Assembly (NCBI GenBank): GCA_030710605.1
Contig: CP092880.1
Location: 27,333,541-27,397,540, forward strand
DNA from: Cordylochernes scorpioides
Taxonomy: Eukaryota; Arthropoda; Arachnida; Pseudoscorpiones; Chernetidae
Direction of reading: 5' to 3'
DNA: 64,000 bases
Shown: positions 55,317 through 64,000 of the stretch, piece by piece
How the letters are laid out: each line of letters begins with the position of its first letter
Position numbering within the stretch: position 1 is the first letter of the stretch
The notes under the pieces: generated by a model
Databases searched by the model: none
Told to the model about the DNA's origin: nothing
What the model saw: only the letters and a program-made list of their open reading frames with translations
Program-made: the position numbers and the translations under genes

Positions 55317-56141
55317 AGGGTTGTACTACCGGCGAACAAACCAACTTTCAACCAGTAAATTATCTTCAAAAACAATTCACTCAATATGTAAAATGGTACC
55401 CTTTAAACTCTAAGTTTTCGAAAATGTGCCACGATTAACTTTTAGTGATGGATAAAATTGAATTAATACATTCTTTTTTTAGCAAAGAAATATTTCTAAT
55501 ACCATTTTATCTTTGTGAATAAAGGCATTGTGGCGGGTAAGCAAATAAATTCAGAATATGAAGAAAACCCTTATTTTTTATTTGAAAAAGAAAAACATTA
55601 TATTTTAAGGAAATCTTTGAGGGATGTTTGCTTTTGGTCTAGAACCCTTTTTAGTGTGAATTCTAGCACATCAATCATCAAAGGTCACGAATGTATCATA
55701 TTTCTGTAGGTTTAAGTATTGTTTTGGTTTTTTGTATGGTTTAGTTAAAAATGAGATTTATTTTTGGAAAATAATAATAAAATTATTCTTTATTTAGCAC
55801 ATTTTTCATTGTTAGCCATTCCCTTGGCTCTCTTTCAGGCAAATGAATGTTGTTGTGCCCAATAAAATCCTTCAGATATCTACATGTACCTCTATCATAG
55901 CAGTCACAATATCTACACCTGCCTAGAAGTTCTCCTCTATGTGGTGGGCGGGAGAAGCAGCACAAGTAAGAGACTGCCCTGTAGTACAGTGTCGTGAGCT
56001 CTGAGCCGCTACAGTAACCGTGAAAGCCTACAAGGAACTCTGAAATGTGGCTGACTAACGGAGCAATGGCATCCTTCTTTCCATGGAGAAACAATATCCT
56101 CTTAGAAGAGAAAATTGTTATAAAGTATAAAGTAATAATAT
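55317..56141. repeat. segmental duplication SD1, copy B (first part, R1 repeat)
   Basis: Starts CTATAGGGTTGTAC after the last satellite monomer and follows 15100-15940: GGCGAACAAACCAACTTTC, TAGTGATGGATAAAATTG, GTGAATAAAGGCATTGTGG, GTGGTGGGCGGGAGAAGCAG, TGGCTGACTAACGGAGCAAT. Interrupted by G3 at 56142. A minus-strand frame here (55783-56094) has CRYCDCYDRGTCRYLKDFIG, conserved in outline in the other R1 copies but unidentified. Confidence 0.85.
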
Positions 56142-56391
56142 TGTACCAAAGCCGACTTCATAGTGAAATTGCTGGCTCGGCAACCTTGGAGCTGACGTCA
56201 CTGCCTGTGGAAGTAACCCTTGCAAGGCCGCGTGGCCGCGTGGCCACGAGACTGATTCCTTCTTCTTCGCTCGTTGTTTACTATTTTAATCTTTTAGATA
56301 TTTCCTTCTTTCTCTTTATATAGAACAATAAAAACTATCTTTTTGTTTGTTGAGTTGGTCAACCGACTGGCTAATTATTTTCAACACTACA
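56142..56391 (+). repeat. 5' LTR of G3
   Basis: 250 bp, TGTACCAAAG...CAACACTACA. TGACGTCA at 56193-56200, a GGCCGCGTGGCCGCGTGGCC block near 56228, TTTATATAG near 56315 and AATAAA at about 56326. Confidence 0.92.
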
Positions 56392-56393
56392 TC

Positions 56394-56411
56394 TGGTGGA
56401 GACGCCGGGTA
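56394..56411 (+). promoter_or_regulatory. primer-binding site of G3
   Basis: TGGTGGAGACGCCGGGTA, two bases after the LTR. Shares the core of G1, G2 and G4. The primer tRNA is not identified. Confidence 0.65.
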
Positions 56412-56493
56412 GATTCCCTTCTAGTATTTTAACCTGGACGGCAAGTTGAGAAGAAGCCGACGTTTACAAAGTTTGCCACCACTCTTGGTCGAA

Positions 56494-57675
56494 ATGGTGA
56501 ACGAAGAAGAAAAGCCGCATGTGCAGCCGGCAGCTTTCACATATCTGCAACAACCAAGAAACCCCCCGAATTTCTCCGGAAAAGGTTCTGAACTCGCCCA
56601 TCTCTGGTTGAAAGATTACAGCCGCGTTGCTGCCTACAATGGATGGGACGAATCAATGTGCTTGGCCAATGTAGTCTTCTTTCTGGAAGGAGCAGCGAGA
56701 TGCTGGTTCGACAACGTGGAGGAAAGCATCACGACATGGAATACGTTTAAAGAAGAATTCACCAGAACGTTCGGTGATAAAGAAGACTACGCCAGAAGGA
56801 TTGAATCGTCCCTCAAGGTAAGAGCGCAAAAGCCAGACGAGTCGGTCGAACTCTACATCCAGGACGTGCTGAACCTCTGTCGACAACTGAACCCGAACAT
56901 GTCGGAGGAGGACAGGGTGGGCCACCTCATGAAAGGAGTGGCTGAAAACATTTACCGGGCCCTTCTTGCAATTGAAGTGACAACGACCGGGGAATTCACT
57001 CAACACTGCCGGCGTATTGAAAAGCTAAATAAAAATAGAATCAGCAGTGTTAGATTTGAGAGAATCCCCACCGTTTCGGCGATTAATGAAAATGAGTACC
57101 ACCCTTTAAAGGAAATGATCAGAGAGATCATCAGGGAGGAGCTTCGATCTGCTCCGAATGAACTAGATAATCTTCCTCCTCCGCAGGGATTAGAAGATAG
57201 AGTTTGGCAGAGAGTCGAACAAAATCTAGCACCCATTGACAAAGCACCAGTGTTCCACTCCGGAAGGGCGGTCAAGAATTTCCGAAGTGGACAACAAAAT
57301 GCAGGGGAAGCGGTGAGAAGGAAAACGGACGAATTCCGCACCAGAGAAAACATTCCCATATGCTTTTATTGCAATAGACCGGGACATGTCGCAAAGCATT
57401 GTTGGGATCGACGCCGCGACCGTGATGAGAACGAACCAAGTAGGACCCAAAACCGATTTTATTATGGCCATAGAAGACCCGGATCCATCTATATGGCCGA
57501 CTTTATGACGCCGCATATGGAACAATCTGATCGGAACAACTCTCCTCGACGCAATTTACCAAAAAGTTCTTCTCCCTATCCTGGACGCGGGAGACCGATG
57601 ACAGGACGTCGCTACTCTAGATCGCCAGGCCGGACTCCTAGCCGATCTCCTCATAGAGACGTGCAGGAAAACTAG
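56494..57675 (+). CDS. gag: Gag polyprotein of G3
   Basis: 393 residues from the first ATG ([18 protein letters not shown]). The frame is open upstream to 56446 only with a TTG start, so the ATG is preferred. Capsid-like region: [58 protein letters not shown] knuckle [14 protein letters not shown] near residue 290-303, followed by an Arg/Ser-rich tail ([12 protein letters not shown]). It ends GAA AAC TAG. Pol lies in the -1 frame and is open across this stop, but the heptamer GGAAAAC is not a canonical slippery site. Intact. Confidence 0.93.
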   Translation: MVNEEEKPHVQPAAFTYLQQPRNPPNFSGKGSELAHLWLKDYSRVAAYNGWDESMCLANVVFFLEGAARCWFDNVEESITTWNTFKEEFTRTFGDKEDYARRIESSLKVRAQKPDESVELYIQDVLNLCRQLNPNMSEEDRVGHLMKGVAENIYRALLAIEVTTTGEFTQHCRRIEKLNKNRISSVRFERIPTVSAINENEYHPLKEMIREIIREELRSAPNELDNLPPPQGLEDRVWQRVEQNLAPIDKAPVFHSGRAVKNFRSGQQNAGEAVRRKTDEFRTRENIPICFYCNRPGHVAKHCWDRRRDRDENEPSRTQNRFYYGHRRPGSIYMADFMTPHMEQSDRNNSPRRNLPKSSSPYPGRGRPMTGRRYSRSPGRTPSRSPHRDVQEN

Positions 57676-60600
57676 GAAGCACGGCCTGTAAGGGAGGTAA
57701 GGTCGGACATTGTTTAAAGCCTCCACAGACGCGAGCCGACCTAGACGATAACTACATGTGGGTGAGTATCAATGGCCGTAATGTCGAAGCTCTCATTGAC
57801 ACAGGGGCGTCATATTCGGTCGTTTCCAGCAATTTTAGAAAGAAGATGAAAGCTATAATGTTTGAGAGCCCGAACATAACTTTAAGGGTCGCAAACAATC
57901 GTTTTGTTGCTCCGCTAGGAAAATGTCGCCTAAGAGTAGAAATAAATGGCCTTCAGCGGATCTTCGAATTTCTCGTTCTCCCAAATTGCAGCCACGACGC
58001 CATCTTGGGATGGGATTTTCTCGAGTCTTCAAAAGCAGTTATTGACTGTGGTCATTCTGAAATTTCGTTTTCAGAGACGTTAAATGAGGACCAATCCGCG
58101 GCACAACTTCACTTAGCATCGGACGACATCATTCCTCCAAAGTGTACCAAGAGGGTATTGACCCGGACGCCTAGCGTAACTGGGATTAAAAATTGCGCAG
58201 TTGAAGGTGTGAGGCAACTTTTCTTAGAGAAAGAATTATTTGTACCATCGTCCTACCTTACCATATGGCATGGACAAGCGTATCTATGGGTGACCAATTT
58301 TAGCAAGCATCCGAAAACAATCCCTTCGGGCATGTGCCTAGCCCATTTATTCAGAGTTCAGCCGCAAGAAGTTTGCCCAATCATGGAAAATCATTCGAAT
58401 AATGAGTCCAAAAGTGCCAAGTCACCCATCAGGATAACCAATTTCGAGTGTCGCGAAGAAAGTGTCGGGAGCTCCGAGCAGCTTATGAGAATGGAACAAA
58501 TCTCGGCCTGCATTTCTCCTGAGCTTCCTCTGCTTCACAAGACCAAACTTCTGGAGCTTCTTGAAAACTTTTCGGAAGTGTTCGGTCCGATCGATAAAAC
58601 TACTTCTAGGATAATTACTAAGCACAGGATAAATACGGGCAACGCCAAACCATCAAAAAAGATGCCGTATCGGGTCTCACCCTCTGAAAGGAAGGTAATT
58701 CAAGAAGAAGTTGACAGAATGATGGAAATGGGAGTCGTTCAGCCCTCTGAGAGTCCTTGGGCCTCACCGGTCGTTCTGGTAAGAAAGAAAGACGGGTCTG
58801 TTCGCTTTTGTGTGGACTACAGAGGTTTGAATAAGATGACGAAAAAATATGTATATCCATTGCCGAGGGTTGATGACGCTCTTGATTGCTTGAAGGGGGC
58901 GAATATCTACTCCACAATTGATCTCAAAGCGGGCTACTGGCAAATTGGCATTGATGAAGCTGATCGGGAAAAGACTGCCTTTATTACACCGGACGGTCTT
59001 TTTGAGTTTAAGGTCATGCCCTTTGGGCTGTGTAACGCGCCCGCAACTTTCGAAAGGATGATGGATAATCTCCTGAAGGGCCTGCGATGGACGATATGTT
59101 TGTGTTACTTGGACGACGTCGTTATATTTGCGGATAATTTTCCAGATCATTTGAGACGACTAGAGGTGGTCCTGAATTGTTTCAAGAGAGCTGGGCTGAA
59201 GCTCAATCCCGGAAAGTGTTCTTTTGGAGCCAGCAACATCAAGATCCTTGGACACCAAGTGAATAAGGATGGAATCCGACCGGATGATGATAAGATTAAG
59301 GCGGTCAGTCAATTCCCGATCCCTAAGAACTTACAGCAGCTAAGAAGCTTCCTTGGCTTGTCATCTTATTATAGGCGGTTTATTAAGAACTACGCAGATA
59401 TTGCGCGGCCCCTCAATTCGCTACTATCTAAAGGAACAAAGTTTCAATGGGACACAGACCAAGAGAGAGCATTTCAAAAACTGAAGAATGCCTTGACGTC
59501 AAAACCAGTATTGGGACATTTCGATGATGACGCTCCAACTGAACTACACACAGATGCCAGCGGATATGGAATAGGTGCCGTGCTTGCACAAAAGCAAGGA
59601 AACGGTGAAAAGGTCATCGCCTATGCTTCGCGTACCCTTTTAAAATCCGAGAAAAACTATTCTACCACGGAGAGAGAATGTCTCGCCATAGTATGGGCAA
59701 TTGGAAAATTTAGGCCCTATTTGTTTGGACGCCCCTTCAAAGTTATAACTGACCATCATTCTCTGTGCTGGTTGACCAATCTTAAAGATCCGGCAGGTAG
59801 ATTGGCGAGGTGGGCGTTGAGACTTCAGGAGTACGACGTTTCCATTGTCTACAAGACAGGGCGAATGCACAAGGACGCCGACTGTCTGTAAAGAAATCCC
59901 ATTGAAAATACGGAAAAGGTTTTCAATGACGACATCCCCACATTATTCCTTTTGAGCGACATCAGTAAAGAACAAGAGAAAGACCCTTACATTACAGGAA
60001 TAATCAAGGAGATATCTCAGCCGTCACCCGCCAAGAAAGACAACAAGTTCGAGGTTGTCAATGGGATCCTCTATAGAAAGAATTATGACCCTACTGGCCT
60101 ACCTTTACTGTTAGTAATCCCAAGACACCTTCGAATGGAGATCTTGGGGGACTTGCACGACGCACCTACTGCTGGACATCTGGGTTTTGCAAAAACCTAC
60201 GACAGAATTAGGAGAAGGTTCTTTTGGCCAGGAATGTACAGAAGCGTGAGAAAGTATGTTGGCCATTGTCAGGACTGCCAGCGTCGCAAGAGTGTGCCAC
60301 AACTTCCTCCTGGCTATCTGAGACCCATACCACCACCGGACCGACCATTCCAAAAAGTCGGTATAGATTTGCTGGGACGCTTCCCCATATCGCAAGGGAA
60401 GAAGAAGTGGATAGTTGTTTGCACCGACTATCTAACCAAATACGCCGTTACCCAAAGTCTAGGTTCGGGGGAAGCCCAAGAAATTGCAAAATTTCTTTTG
60501 GAGGAAGTTATTTTGAAGCATGGGGCTCCTCGAGAAATAGTGATGGATCGGGGTCGAAACTTCCAGTCGAGACTCATTCAGGAGCTAACCAAAAACTGTC

Positions 60601-61262
60601 ACATCAAAAAGAAGACAACGACGGCGTATCATCCTCAGACTAACGGCCTGACAGAAAGATTGAACAGGACAATTGCCGACATGTTATCAATGTACATGGA
60701 CCTCGATCAGAAAAACTGGGATGAGATGCTACCATTCATCACATTTGCCTACAATACAGCGAGGCAAGAATCAACTGGCTTCACGCCATTCTTTCTGGTC
60801 CATGGGAGGGAAGCGGAGACGACCCTCGACACTATCTTTCCCTACAGTAGCGCGTCCGAGGGGGAAGAATTTATTCAATTGGTGGCGAGCAGAGCTGAAG
60901 AGGCGCGACAAATAGCCCGACATCACATATTCAAGGCTCAAGAAACCAACAAATTGAATTACGACGCTCGGCATAAAGGAAAAGTCTACCAACCAGGAGA
61001 TCTAGTGTGGATTTTTACACCTATCCGACGAGTGGGACTGTCTGAGAAACTTCTAAGAAGGTACTTTGGTCCCTACAAGGTCATTAAAAAGATATCGGAT
61101 GTGACATACGAAGTGGAAGCATTCGGCAAGAGTGACAAAAGACAAAAAGGACGTGACACCGTCCATATCCTCAGGATGAAGCCGTACTATGGCCCATCAA
61201 GACAGGAAGATTCGTCAAGCGTGGATAGCTCTACGTCTGGAGAAGAGGAGGAACTGAGATAA
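57676..61262 (+). pseudogene. pol: Pol polyprotein of G3, interrupted by one in-frame stop
   Basis: The -1 frame is open across the gag stop; first ATG at 57756. Residues from there: protease [11 protein letters not shown] (~14), reverse transcriptase [37 protein letters not shown] (~451), RNase H HTDASG, RECLAI, TDHHSL, DADCL. TAA at 59889-59891 follows DADCL where related elements have Ser (a one-base change from TCA would explain it). The same frame continues to 61262 with a complete integrase: GHLGFAKTYDRIRRRFFWPG, HCQDCQ, Asp in GIDLLG, Asp in MDRGRNF, Glu in LTERLN, GPY/F YFGPYKV. The product would be cut between RNase H and integrase. Read-through is conceivable but there is no evidence for it. 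Confidence 0.93.
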
Positions 61263-61297
61263 AGCTGTGGAACAGCTTCTCATGGGAAAGGGAGTAG

Positions 61298-61546
61298 TGT
61301 ACCAAAGCCGACTTCATAGTGAAATTGCTGGCTCGGCAACCTTGGAGCTGACGTCACTGCCTGTGGAAGTAACCCTTGCAAGGCCGCGTGGCCGCGTGGC
61401 CACGAGACTGATTCCTTCTTCTTCGCTGTTGTTTACTATTTTAATATTTTAGATATTTCCTTCTTTCTCTTTATATAGAATAATAAAAACTATCTTTTTG
61501 TTTGTTGAGTTGGTCAACCGACTGGCTAATTATTTTCAACACTACA
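61298..61546 (+). repeat. 3' LTR of G3
   Basis: 249 bp, near-identical to 56142-56391, with TGACGTCA at 61349-61356. The region between the pol stop and the LTR (61263-61297) includes the purine-rich GGGAAAGGGAGTAG, the likely polypurine tract. Confidence 0.92.
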
Positions 61547-61550
61547 ATAT

Positions 61551-62462
61551 AAACAATAGAGAGAGAAATGCGTTTCCTTATTCGCGCAAAGTGCAAGTGT
61601 TCAGATCTTTATAATCCTTCTACTGGCATAGCTATAAGCTGAGAGAATGAGGATTCCCTCAACTTATAGCTATACCTGTGGAAGTATTATAAAGATTCGA
61701 GAGCTTGCACTTTACACGAATAAAGAAACGCATTGCTACTGTTTTTATTCTTACAATATTTTCTATCTTTGATAATTCTGCATTAAAAGAATTACTCATC
61801 TTTTGAGACTATCCACAATGTGACACAAATGTTGGTACCTTCATAAGATTGGAAGTTCTGTTCAGACAGACAATGAGTTGTCAGTTGAAAGTCATGATAA
61901 TTATATGGAACATTGTCTATGGGTATGTGCAATAGGACATTCCAGTTAAGTGCTTTTAACATGTCCTTGACCACTTTTTCAACATGGTGGCATGTGCTGG
62001 AAAACACTTTGTCATCTACTTTGTCATATCCCTGACCCATTCATCGCCAACTACTGATCCCTACATATCTATCTCACAGACCATCCCATCCCCCATAGTG
62101 CCCCATTATCTAAAAAAGGAGCCAGTGCTGCCGTCCCACCAGACCTACACTTTAAATTAATTTGAAACTCCGCCTTTTCTGGTCCCAATCCCGGATGAGA
62201 AAGGAGGAAGAGTAGCGGTAACAAAATTCGATAAAAAAAACCAGGGCTTAGCTGGCCCGGCTGATAGTACCCTGCAATGGCTCCCGATCTAGGGATACAA
62301 GATGAGTCTGTACTCCATGTTAAGAGCGGCTTTACATGGCGTCTGTTCCTCATGTCAGAGGTGGCCATTTCATATTGGAGCTAAGTCAGCCTGCCACTGA
62401 GTAGTGCTCCCAGTCTTAATGACAAAGACAGAGACATTCTAGTTCACCCAGTCATGATGGTT
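61551..62462. repeat. segmental duplication SD1, copy B (middle part)
   Basis: Matches 16100-16990: a hairpin at 61566-61737 (arms around TTATAATCCTTC and AGCTTGCACTTT), then TGAGACTATCCACAATGTGA and TGTGCAATAGGACATTCC, then dispersed repeat D. A minus frame at 61792-62040 (82 residues, CHHVEKVVKDML) is open here but broken in copy A, so coding is not supported. Confidence 0.8.
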
Positions 62463-62465
62463 GTA
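62170..62465. repeat. dispersed repeat D, copy 4
   Basis: CGCCTTTTCTGGTCCCAATC, GCTGGCCCGGCTGATAGTAC, GTCTGTTCCTCATGTCAGAG, TTCACCCAGTCATGATGG. Same position within SD1 as copy 1. Confidence 0.85.
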
Positions 62466-62860
62466 AGCAGTCGCCAACTTCTACCCACTGAGATAAGAGG
62501 ATGCCAGCGGGCGACACTGGCCTGGGACGGCGGCTGGCCAGCCGGCCTGCGCGCGCAGGCTGCGCGCGCACTTTTCGAACACCGCCTGATGTCGCGGGTT
62601 GTTTACCGCGCGTCTCTACAACCTACGGCGGTTCCTTCCATTATATAATACTCTAGGCGCTGGTGGAGTAAAAACTGTACTCCATCTGCCTCTTATAATT
62701 GTATGTAATTTTTGGACACTTATTAAAATATAAATTATTAATTTATAGTTCTCACTGCAGCTCGAACCTTTACCCTAACGCGGTAGAACACCCACCATGA
62801 TTATTTAGGCTTGTACCACGTGTATTTGGTATAATTAAAAAAGATTGTTGTCAACTCTAC
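62463..62860. mobile_element. SINE remnant carrying a GC-rich insertion, absent from SD1 copy A
   Basis: Copy A reads directly from GATGGTTGT to CAACTCTAC. Here about 395 bp intervene and end with a repeat of the junction bases (TTGTTGT). The outer parts are SINE body (GCAGTCGCCAACTTCTACCC; CCACCATGATTATTTAGGC, TACCACGTGTATTTGG). The inner 300 bp (62497-62792), flanked by ACCCAC on both sides, hold CG palindrome cores at 62546-62570. No supported coding frame. Confidence 0.65.
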
Positions 62861-64000
62861 AATCTTGATACATTAATATGATTGAATAAAGATAAGAAAG
62901 AAGAGAAGAGAAATACATTTGAAGAAATAATAAGATGCTCATTTACTATAGTCGCACCCTCCTTCATTGTTGTCACAAATATTATATTTTAAGATAATTA
63001 GAGCACTCCAAATATATAGACAAACATTCATTTACTCTTTACTAAAGAAGTTGATAATGCATTTACCGCATGAATGCCAAGTTAAAGAAGGGACTCGGTG
63101 ACATAAGAAGGGGTCTTAAAGAAAGACAATTACCTAAATGTTAACTAGACATAGTGAGGGCTCCAGGTGATATCTAGATACATAACACAGAGGGGGTTAG
63201 ATGTATACTATACTATCTCACTCCGTTATGTATTGCTACACCCCTTGACCCCAACTTCCCAATTCCGACAGCTCGCTGTAGGGTTTCTATTGACAACAAA
63301 GTAGAATGGAGTGGACTAGAGACTGAAAACAGCACTGCTGGACACCGACAACGCTGAAAGCCGGACTTACGTCTACACGCGAGGCCTCCCGTCGGAGTTT
63401 TGCGCCAGAGCCAACAGCCTAGTAATCAGTACCTAGTCCTAGGTCAGTGGAGCGAGCAAGCTATCGGAGGGGAAGTTGAGTATCATTCCAGGCTATGTGA
63501 ATACACAGGGTTAAAGTAGTAGGGTCCCCACCCCCCTTCCCAGCGTGGAAATGACCAATGACCAAAGCGGGATAGTCTAGGGCGGCTAATCGCGCAGTGG
63601 CCACCACAGGGGTGTAAGCACTAAATCCCAACTCACTGTCAATGTCCCAGTACTTTATAGAAACTATCTAGATCCTGCAACAATGGCATTAGTATAGCTG
63701 GATCGCAGGGAAGTCACACTGTGGGTCTCTCCATCTGGAACATCTGTTACACACAGCAGCTTAGAATTCAGACTTTATGTTCAACAGATTGCTATTGTCA
63801 CCGAGTCCCTTTTTTATCCTTGGCATTCAAGCGGTTTCTAAGTTTTTTATTCTACCATATTCTTGGTAATTCGAATTTAAAAGTTTAAACTTCACAAATA
63901 AGACAAATAACTAAAGGTTATGTTCATAGATAATCTAAAATACCCATTCCAAAAGTCTAGCATCAATATCACTATAAAAGGAAGATAAAAAATGCAATAT
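62861..64000. repeat. segmental duplication SD1, copy B (last part, runs off the window)
   Basis: Matches 16985-18060 and 18845-18905: TAAAGAAGGGACTCGGTGA, GGGCTCCAGGTGATATCTAG, CGAGGCCTCCCGTCGGAGTT, CATAGATAATCTAAAATACC. It lacks the foldback cluster of copy A at 18061-18844. No gene. Confidence 0.85.

Larger units (their letters stand above)
56142..61546 (+). mobile_element. Ty3/Gypsy element G3, full length with one nonsense codon
   Basis: LTRs at 56142-56391 and 61298-61546, ATAT duplication at 56138-56141 and 61547-61550, primer site, gag and pol. The insertion splits SD1 copy B. The LTRs are almost identical over their length (a few differences, such as one CGTTG/TGTTG indel near 56270), so insertion was recent. 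The only visible coding lesion is the TAA at 59889. Confidence 0.95.

Noticed and set aside
40452-55318. Series of plus-strand frames of 60-116 codons with CTLTSYCVLGL-like repeats
   Set aside because: They are translation of the 38-bp satellite; three monomers equal 114 bases, so frames stay open by periodicity. No start context or conservation.
59889-59891. Programmed stop between RNase H and integrase in G3
   Set aside because: G1 and G2 have no stop here and one substitution explains it; treated as an ordinary nonsense mutation.
60111-60992. Several frames antisense to or overlapping the G3 integrase
   Set aside because: Shadows of the integrase frame, which has all catalytic motifs.
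61792-62040. 82-residue minus-strand frame in SD1 copy B
   Set aside because: The homologous region of copy A (16370-16600) has several stops and shifts; no evidence of coding constraint.

Overview
The window is AT-rich eukaryotic repeat DNA, and I see no convincing intact host gene in it. The transposon content is typical of an arthropod genome: Ty3/Gypsy and BEL/Pao LTR elements, DD34D mariners, a Penelope-like fragment, LINE endonuclease and C-terminal remnants, a tRNA-derived SINE, pogo/Tigger-like MITEs, foldback elements and a long satellite. An arachnid is my guess; this is inference from the mixture, not proof. Nothing looks prokaryotic.

Layout. 1-3237: a decayed BEL/Pao element with tandem-repeat leader, broken gag-like and lysine/glutamate-rich frames, a reverse-transcriptase N-terminal fragment and a 3' LTR. 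3655-4716: a 55-bp minisatellite. 4800-11570: a pair of inverted repeats about 6.4 kb apart enclosing a Penelope-like GIY-YIG fragment, a dispersed repeat and a complete, apparently intact Ty3/Gypsy element (called G1, 6170-11368). 12083-13725: an internally deleted Gypsy (G4) that keeps LTRs, primer site and integrase only. 13730-25650: duplicated segments, MITEs, two dead mariners and LINE remnants. 25857-33420: SINEs, MITEs, dispersed repeats and an endonuclease/exonuclease/phosphatase (EEP) fragment of Helitron or LINE origin. 33520-39514: a BEL 5' end fused to the truncated 3' LTR of a minus-strand Gypsy (G2) with long open gag and pol. 39515-39720: a coding fragment interrupted by G2. 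About 39950-55316: some 400 copies of a 38-bp satellite. 55311-64000: the second copy of a segmental duplication (first copy at 15.1-18.9 kb), itself split by a Gypsy (G3) with one nonsense codon in pol.

How the parts relate. The four Gypsy elements share LTR-primer site-gag-pol order, a primer-site core of the form TGGTRRAGAYGCYRG, pol in the -1 frame relative to gag (three elements in which both exist), and ATAT at every insertion edge still present. G1 has 99%-similar LTRs, open gag and pol, a canonical TTTAAAC slippery heptamer just before the gag stop, and LTRs that contain both the gag start and the pol stop. Nesting gives relative ages: segmental duplications first, then MITE, SINE and mariner insertions, then Gypsy insertions. 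The satellite sits precisely at a point where the other copy of the duplication carries only a single partial monomer.

Limits: all homology calls are from motif recognition by eye; identities and copy numbers are hand counts. I found no clear evidence of a previously undescribed functional system. The best leads are the compact G1 architecture, the satellite anchored inside a dispersed repeat, and the shared ATAT insertion edges.
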